Source: Anthostomella pinea
Lineage: Eukaryota > Ascomycota > Sordariomycetes > Xylariales > Xylariaceae
Reading direction: 5' to 3'
DNA: 64,000 nucleotides
Assembly: GCA_963556695.1 (NCBI GenBank)
Contig: CAUWAG010000012.1
Span: 1,054,001-1,118,000 of the forward strand
The position numbers were made by a program, and so were the translations under genes. Below the pieces are notes generated by a model, which ran no database searches, was not told the DNA's origin, and saw only the letters and a program-made list of their open reading frames with translations. Position 1 is the first letter of the stretch. Every line of letters starts with the position of its first letter. Shown here in pieces: positions 61,168-64,000 of this stretch.

Positions 61168-64000
61168 TCAAACCGTTGTCTTGTTATCAGAAACAAGACC
61201 ATGAAGGGCTTTATTTGGAGACGACTTGGTCATCGAGTCAGCAGGGTTATCCTCACCATGGATCCATCGGATTTCTGTGATCTCATGATTCTCGTATGAC
61301 TGCCGGAGCGCCATGACGTCGATCATCAGACGCTTCTCATTGGTAGTGCCGAGCTTGACAAGGCACTGGTACAACGAGTATGAGTCTGTGCAGAGGATCA
61401 GGGGGATCGTAGGTACTTCGAGGCGTTGGCAGATAGTTGCCAGCGTAGGGTGGATCACGTATCCGTAATCATAGCCAGCAACCATGCCATAGACTTCAGA
61501 AGCTAGAATGCTCCGTATGACTCTCTTGTATTTGGTAGAGGACTAATGAACAATGTTTCTGGTCAGATCAAATGTGAATGTCTCGCCATCACCAGAGGAT
61601 TCGTTCCTGAGGATAACAACAAATCCGATCTGTGAGGATAGGTCCTTATTATTGGCGAATGACCCGTCAACGAACACAAAGAGTTTAGCAGTAGACAGAT
61701 CAATCGTCACAAATCAAAGTCCACATGACTTGTTGTCTAGTTGCCACTGAATGCGTCTGTTTAGCATCTCGACGTTCTTGTCGGAGGGTTCTTGGGCTTA
61801 GGCTGCGATAGAATAGCCGAATGCGGCTTCTGATTGACAGATGGAGGCAATGTAGGCGCCTCTCGCTCGTTGCTCAACGAATCTCTGCTTGTAATCCTCA
61901 TCACTCATGTCAATCAGGACAAGCTTGTCAGTTTGTCCCTTTTGAGTCGCTGTCATGGTCTCAGTCTGAAATTCTAGGCGGCATCCGTTAAAGTCGCCAG
62001 AAGAACCAGTATTAAACTGGGTCCGTGGTTTCGTCTTATAGCCTGCTTTCTTTGTCTTGTTTTCTTCCTTCTCCAGGAAGCCGGTAGTGCCAATGACAAA
62101 GGTGTCGTTAGTTTGAAGGGCTGTGATAGCGAAGTCGTTGCCTTTCTTCGTAATGAATAAATAAGGGTCGTAGGCGGATGTCTCTATCTCTAGTCTTTCC
62201 TTGTGGTGGGCGGAGTATGTGTCATACCAATGATTCCCAGCTTCTGCGATTCTGTACAGGAGTTTATCAACGCGAAGAATCGTACCTTCTGGATACTTCT
62301 TTTTTAATTTAATGGGCAGCTTGTATAAGACAAGACGATTCATCGGGTGTCGTGACTGCGTATAGGCCATAGTGATGTCTCGAGAGGCAGCAAGGCATCC
62401 TCGCTGTCGCAGAGACGGTGTCAATGCCATGGCCAGTCGCTGGCTGCATCGCATGATCGTCGGAGCTTGGGTCATGATATGGTGCTTCTCACAATCGTTG
62501 TATCCTTGGACGACGAGTCTGCTCTTCTCGTAAGGGCGGTCATTGACGCCTCTGACCGTGCGGACAAGGCGGGAGTTAAAAAGTCGGGGTATCGCCGTGA
62601 ATCTTGCTGTCGAACAGAACGGGGACAAGCACTTGATCGGCAAATAAGGACTCAATCTCAAGGATATCGGATTGCTCGAAGGGTGCTCCGGGGGCTGTGA
62701 TCCTGCCTTCAGTGCACAAGTTCAGGGCGAGGGCGTGATCAGCACGCTCCTTGTGCGAGAGGAAAATGCCATATTCATCTTGCTGGACGAAGGAGCCAGC
62801 AAAGTTCTCTTCTTCGCTTATAGTCGCAGTGGCCATATGTACCACGTATACTTTTTTGGGTTGGCCTCGCGGTCGTTTCGTACTTTGGACGGGTATAGGG
62901 AGCTTCGGAGGGCGGCCGCGACGACGGGGGAGTGTCGGTTCTGGATATTCGAACGGAACGGGGGTATCGTGGTTGTCGAGCTTGTCAGCATCGAGAATCG
63001 CGTCAGGGTGACGGTTATACGGCTTAACGTGCGTACGGTTGAAGAGGGTTGGTCCGTTAACCATCTCAACGGTCACTTCTCGGTCTGCAACCGATAGAAC
63101 CTTATACGGGCCTTGATATTTGTCTTTTTCGCGATAGACAAGGACTTCACTGCCAATGGGAAGAGAGAGAGGCAGTATTGGGGTTGTATCAGGGCCGTTC
63201 CTTGTGTTTAGAGCACCTTGAACGTTTCGCTTGGCTCAGAGCTTACGTAGTTCGGTCATTGCTTTGGCCTGGGCCTGGGCACGTTGAAGCTGCGATAGTG
63301 TCAGGGGCGAATCCATCGTAACGCATGAATAGGCTCCAAAGACCAGGAGTGTTGGTACAAGACCATCAGGACCGGCGGTATCGTTTACGGCTTTTACTGC
63401 CATCTGCAGGGCAGCTTCTCGAGAGATCCCGGATGATTCGGCTCGGATGATCTCGTAAGAGCGTCGAATGGGGGTATGATACCGTTCAACCTTGCCAATC
63501 GACCAATGAGCTTCGACGGGAATCTGATGACAGGTGATTCCAAGCAATCGGGCTTCAGCGCGAAATTCTGTGGCTGCAAAGTTGGTACCGGCATCGTGCG
63601 TTAGGACATCTGGAGGGCCAAGATAGGTGTCAATCCAACATCGTTTCAGTGCTTCCCAGGTCTCCTTGGCAGATAGGTTGAGAAGGAATTGGGCTGTTTG
63701 GAAGGATGTAGCGGCGTCAACGCAGTGAAGAACGGGCTTGCTCTCCAGGTACATGACATCGACGATGACTTCGTAGTTGAAATCAACATCCTTCTTGAAA
63801 GAGAACTTGAACCGTTGTGGTGACGGGCCTTTGACCTGGCAGTGATGGCAAAACTTATTGATCATTGCAATAGCATCTCGATCAGTTTCGTTGCCAGATT
63901 TCTCCAGGAGCTTGTAAAGCTTGCCGACGGAAGGGTGTCCAAATCGGGTATGAACGCGTCGTAATTCAGCTTCTGTGAGGAAAACACCGGTTGATGCGGT
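61168..64000 (-). pseudogene. Ty1/copia pol, degenerate, running off the right edge
   Basis: On the minus strand from 64000: a pre-integrase segment (FLTEAELRRVHTRFGHPSVG; FCHHCQVKGPSP), integrase core (YEVIVDVMYLESKPVLHCVD; DVLTHDAGTNFAATEF; HWSIGKVERYH), then TGA 63238-63236, the linker region 63076-62576 in the same frame with an HTRF-like basic part (RRRGRPPKLPIPVQSTKRPR), a frameshift at about 62580, reverse transcriptase 62661-61798 (YEKSRLVVQGYND; ASRDITMAYTQSRHPMNRLV; LLYRIAEAGNHWYDTY), and RNase H 61485-61168 (LILCTDSYSLYQCLVKLG; IRWIHGEDNPADSMTK). The YVDD box is altered (DTFVIGTT). The element is not functional as read. gag and the 5' LTR are outside the window. Confidence 0.85.

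Noticed and set aside
1..64000. A Starship captain (DUF3435 tyrosine recombinase)
   Set aside because: No frame in the window shows the expected recombinase motifs, so only the cargo-like families are reported.

Overview
The window looks like a filamentous ascomycete, most probably of the Aspergillus/Penicillium group. The reasons are short introns of about 50-100 bp with GTAAGT-type donors and CTAAC-like branch sites, fungal families (GMC oxidoreductase with signal peptide, zinc-cluster regulator, MedA-like and NACHT fragments), and the transposon set: Tad-type LINE, chromodomain gypsy, Ty1/copia, Fot1/pogo and Tc1/mariner. No bacterial operons, tRNA or rRNA genes or CRISPR arrays were seen. 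All identifications are by eye from sequence motifs; no database was searched.

The region is gene-poor and repeat-rich. Only a few genes look intact: an alpha/beta-hydrolase-fold protein (1947-3077, minus) with Asn in the nucleophile position, a four-exon secreted GMC oxidoreductase (33296-35677, minus), a two-exon C2H2 plus JmjC-like protein (48013-49321, plus), and possibly a small secreted protein (37073-37638). A zinc-cluster regulator (18450-20052) is probably broken at its 3' end.

Mobile elements from left to right: an internally deleted LINE (3923-6508); a TIR-bounded repeat (9732-10367 and 21179-21964, with single ends elsewhere); two 160-bp solo LTRs with perfect 5-bp target duplications (12433-12592, 16240-16399); a deleted chromodomain gypsy element with both LTRs and a self-complementary priming site (22119-24595); copia scraps (24955-25250, 27732-28682, 44167-44290); a LINE 3' scrap (25690-25873); a Fot1/pogo element with one nonsense codon (29916-31851); a Tc1/mariner element with an open transposase frame (40524-41865); a nearly complete LINE in inverted orientation to the first (55349-60767); and a degenerate copia element running off the right edge (60884-64000).

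Between these lie broken pieces of host genes: DUF3723-like, NACHT, medA-like, kinase-like, RING, RRM, TALE homeodomain and sphingosine-phosphate lyase. Several keep introns or splice donors, so they were copied as DNA rather than through mRNA. Many are interrupted by stops that a single C-to-T (or G-to-A) change would create from CAA, CAG or CGA, as expected of RIP-like mutation. The window reads as a transposon-driven rearrangement zone with a few live genes.
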